A DNA stretch of 64,000 nt, from NCBI GenBank assembly GCA_023436065.1, contig JAEZKU010000017.1, forward strand, positions 62,001-126,000. The letters are read 5' to 3'. How positions within the stretch are numbered: position 1 is the first letter of the stretch; each line of letters opens with the position of its first letter. Positions 63,103 to 64,000 of this stretch are shown one piece after another. This stretch comes from Bacillota bacterium. Lineage in GTDB: Bacteria > Bacillota > Clostridia > Lachnospirales > Lachnospiraceae. Position numbers and translations under genes: made by a program. Below the pieces are notes generated by a model. The model worked only from the letters and a program-made list of their open reading frames with translations, did no database searches and had not been told where the DNA came from.

Positions 63103-64000
63103 ATGGTAACAGGCAGTAAGGAACTCATACGGGATATCAACACGAATCTTGTATTAGAGACAATCATAAATAATACAGCGATATCAAGAGCAGCAATTGC
63201 GAAGCATCTTGGATTAACCAAAGCAACCATTTCTGCAATTGTTCAGGAATTAATCAATAAAAAGCTGGTCATCGAAATAGGAAGTGATGATACGAGTCTC
63301 GGCAGGAAGCCCATCCTACTCAGTCTTCATAAAAAAGCAGGCTATGTCATCTGTATCGATATGGGTGTAGATACCATCTCCGCATTAGTTTCGGACCTGC
63401 TCGGAGAGGACTGCAGCCTAAAGCAAATCAAGACTCCAAAGAATACCAACAACATTGTCAATGTTTTGATAGAACTGATTGAATCCATGAAGCTGCCTGA
63501 GGATACTCCATATAATCTGGTAGGGATCACATTGGGCATCCATGGTGTAATCGCTAATAATCAGGTGTCTTTTGCACCTTATTATAACCTGTCCGGAATT
63601 AATATAGCAGATGGTCTGGAACAGCATTTCAATACACCCGTTTACTTGGAGAACGAGGCAAATCTATCCGTAATCGGTGAGAAAACGTTCCAATATGATT
63701 ATACTAATATAGCCAATATCAGTGTACATTCCGGTATCGGTCTCGGAATCATCGTAAACCATCAGCTTTATACCGGATATAACGGACGAGCAGGTGAGTT
63801 TGGTCATACCATTATCGAGATTGATGGCAGACAATGTCCCTGCGGGAATAAGGGCTGTTTTGAGCAGTACGCATCAGAGCGTTCCCTATTACGCGAGTTT
63901 GCGGCATTGAAGGGAACCGAGGAGATGAGTATTGAGGATTTCAGGGTTGCATTCGAAGCAAATGATCCAGATGCCGAAAAGATCATGAATGACTTTATCA
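63103..64000 (+). CDS. ROK-family transcriptional regulator (XylR-like), 3' end outside window
   Basis: Regulator whose first 299 residues are visible. The N-terminal winged helix is NLVLETIINNTAISRAAIAKHLGLTKATISAIVQELINKKLVIE followed by the wing SLGRKPILL. The ROK sugar-binding domain starts at about 80 (GYVICIDMGVDTISALVSD), with YLENEANLSVIGE, HSGIGLGIIVN, GRAGEFGHTIIEIDG and the zinc site CPCGNKGCFEQYASE. Such proteins are repressors lifted by xylose or another sugar. AAGGGTGACTGTG precedes the ATG. It is divergent from xylB, the usual place for XylR. Confidence 0.9.
   Translation, partial: MVTGSKELIRDINTNLVLETIINNTAISRAAIAKHLGLTKATISAIVQELINKKLVIEIGSDDTSLGRKPILLSLHKKAGYVICIDMGVDTISALVSDLLGEDCSLKQIKTPKNTNNIVNVLIELIESMKLPEDTPYNLVGITLGIHGVIANNQVSFAPYYNLSGINIADGLEQHFNTPVYLENEANLSVIGEKTFQYDYTNIANISVHSGIGLGIIVNHQLYTGYNGRAGEFGHTIIEIDGRQCPCGNKGCFEQYASERSLLREFAALKGTEEMSIEDFRVAFEANDPDAEKIMNDFI

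Noticed and set aside
1..64000. CRISPR arrays, insertion sequences, prophage or integrase genes
   Set aside because: No spaced direct repeats, transposase, integrase or phage structural genes were seen in any frame.

Overview
The window reads as chromosomal DNA of a low-to-moderate GC, Gram-positive anaerobe, most likely a plant-polysaccharide-fermenting member of the Lachnospiraceae (Clostridium cluster XIVa). The grounds are clostridial Shine-Dalgarno sites almost everywhere, a T-box on valS, a HPr carrying both His15 and Ser46, a BglG/LicT RAT antiterminator, a GH94 phosphorylase beside a GH8 reducing-end xylosidase, a xylulokinase/ROK pair, and large proteins resembling families I recall from Lachnospiraceae. 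Species assignment is inference. No tRNA, rRNA, CRISPR array, insertion sequence or phage gene was seen.

Layout. 1-3020: a minus-strand PTS operon (antiterminator, EIIA, HPr, EIIC running off the left edge) behind a promoter, a RAT site and an overlapping terminator. 3122-6567: valS with a long leader holding a T-box and, between T-box and gene, a REP-like palindrome. 6650-8010: PadR regulator and a NapH-like membrane ferredoxin. 8289-16218: a duplicated DUF2935 protein and a four-gene operon of unknown function (1181-aa helical-repeat protein, Hsp70/actin-like protein, TPR-like protein, membrane coiled-coil protein), the best candidate in the window for an undescribed system. 16370-23414: PLP aminotransferase, CPBP protease, and a MarR-controlled heterodimeric ABC exporter with a clear promoter and operator. 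23520-27460: glycerate kinase, GntP permease and CdaR regulator. 27608-32533: DUF2164, ABC-F ATPase, purA, Zn-dependent phospholipase C-like protein, dUTPase.

32534-40535: accessory-looking stretch with a cloverleaf-forming repeat, a 44-bp tandem repeat, LysR, Fe-S aldo/keto reductase, an OadB-like mini-protein, a flavin-fold protein, a TetR-ABC exporter cassette with paired operators, and a MarR/nitroreductase pair sharing one operator. 40561-45569: purC-purF-SGNH esterase-purB operon. 45709-55386: cell-envelope genes (teichoic-acid type polymerase, acyltransferase, LCP ligase, lipoprotein), an anion permease, a Cys-rich small protein and a LytTR/GHKL two-component pair. 55399-64000: sugar phosphorolysis and xylo-oligosaccharide use (GH94, GH8 Rex, xylB, ROK/XylR) interrupted by hslO and a methyltransferase, plus a second cloverleaf repeat between xylB and the ROK gene.

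The strongest novelty signals are the pair of 124/125-bp cloverleaf repeats whose stems differ by compensatory changes, and the 9.3-16.2 kb operon. Coordinates of starts were chosen from Shine-Dalgarno placement; no database search was possible, so family names rest on motif recognition.
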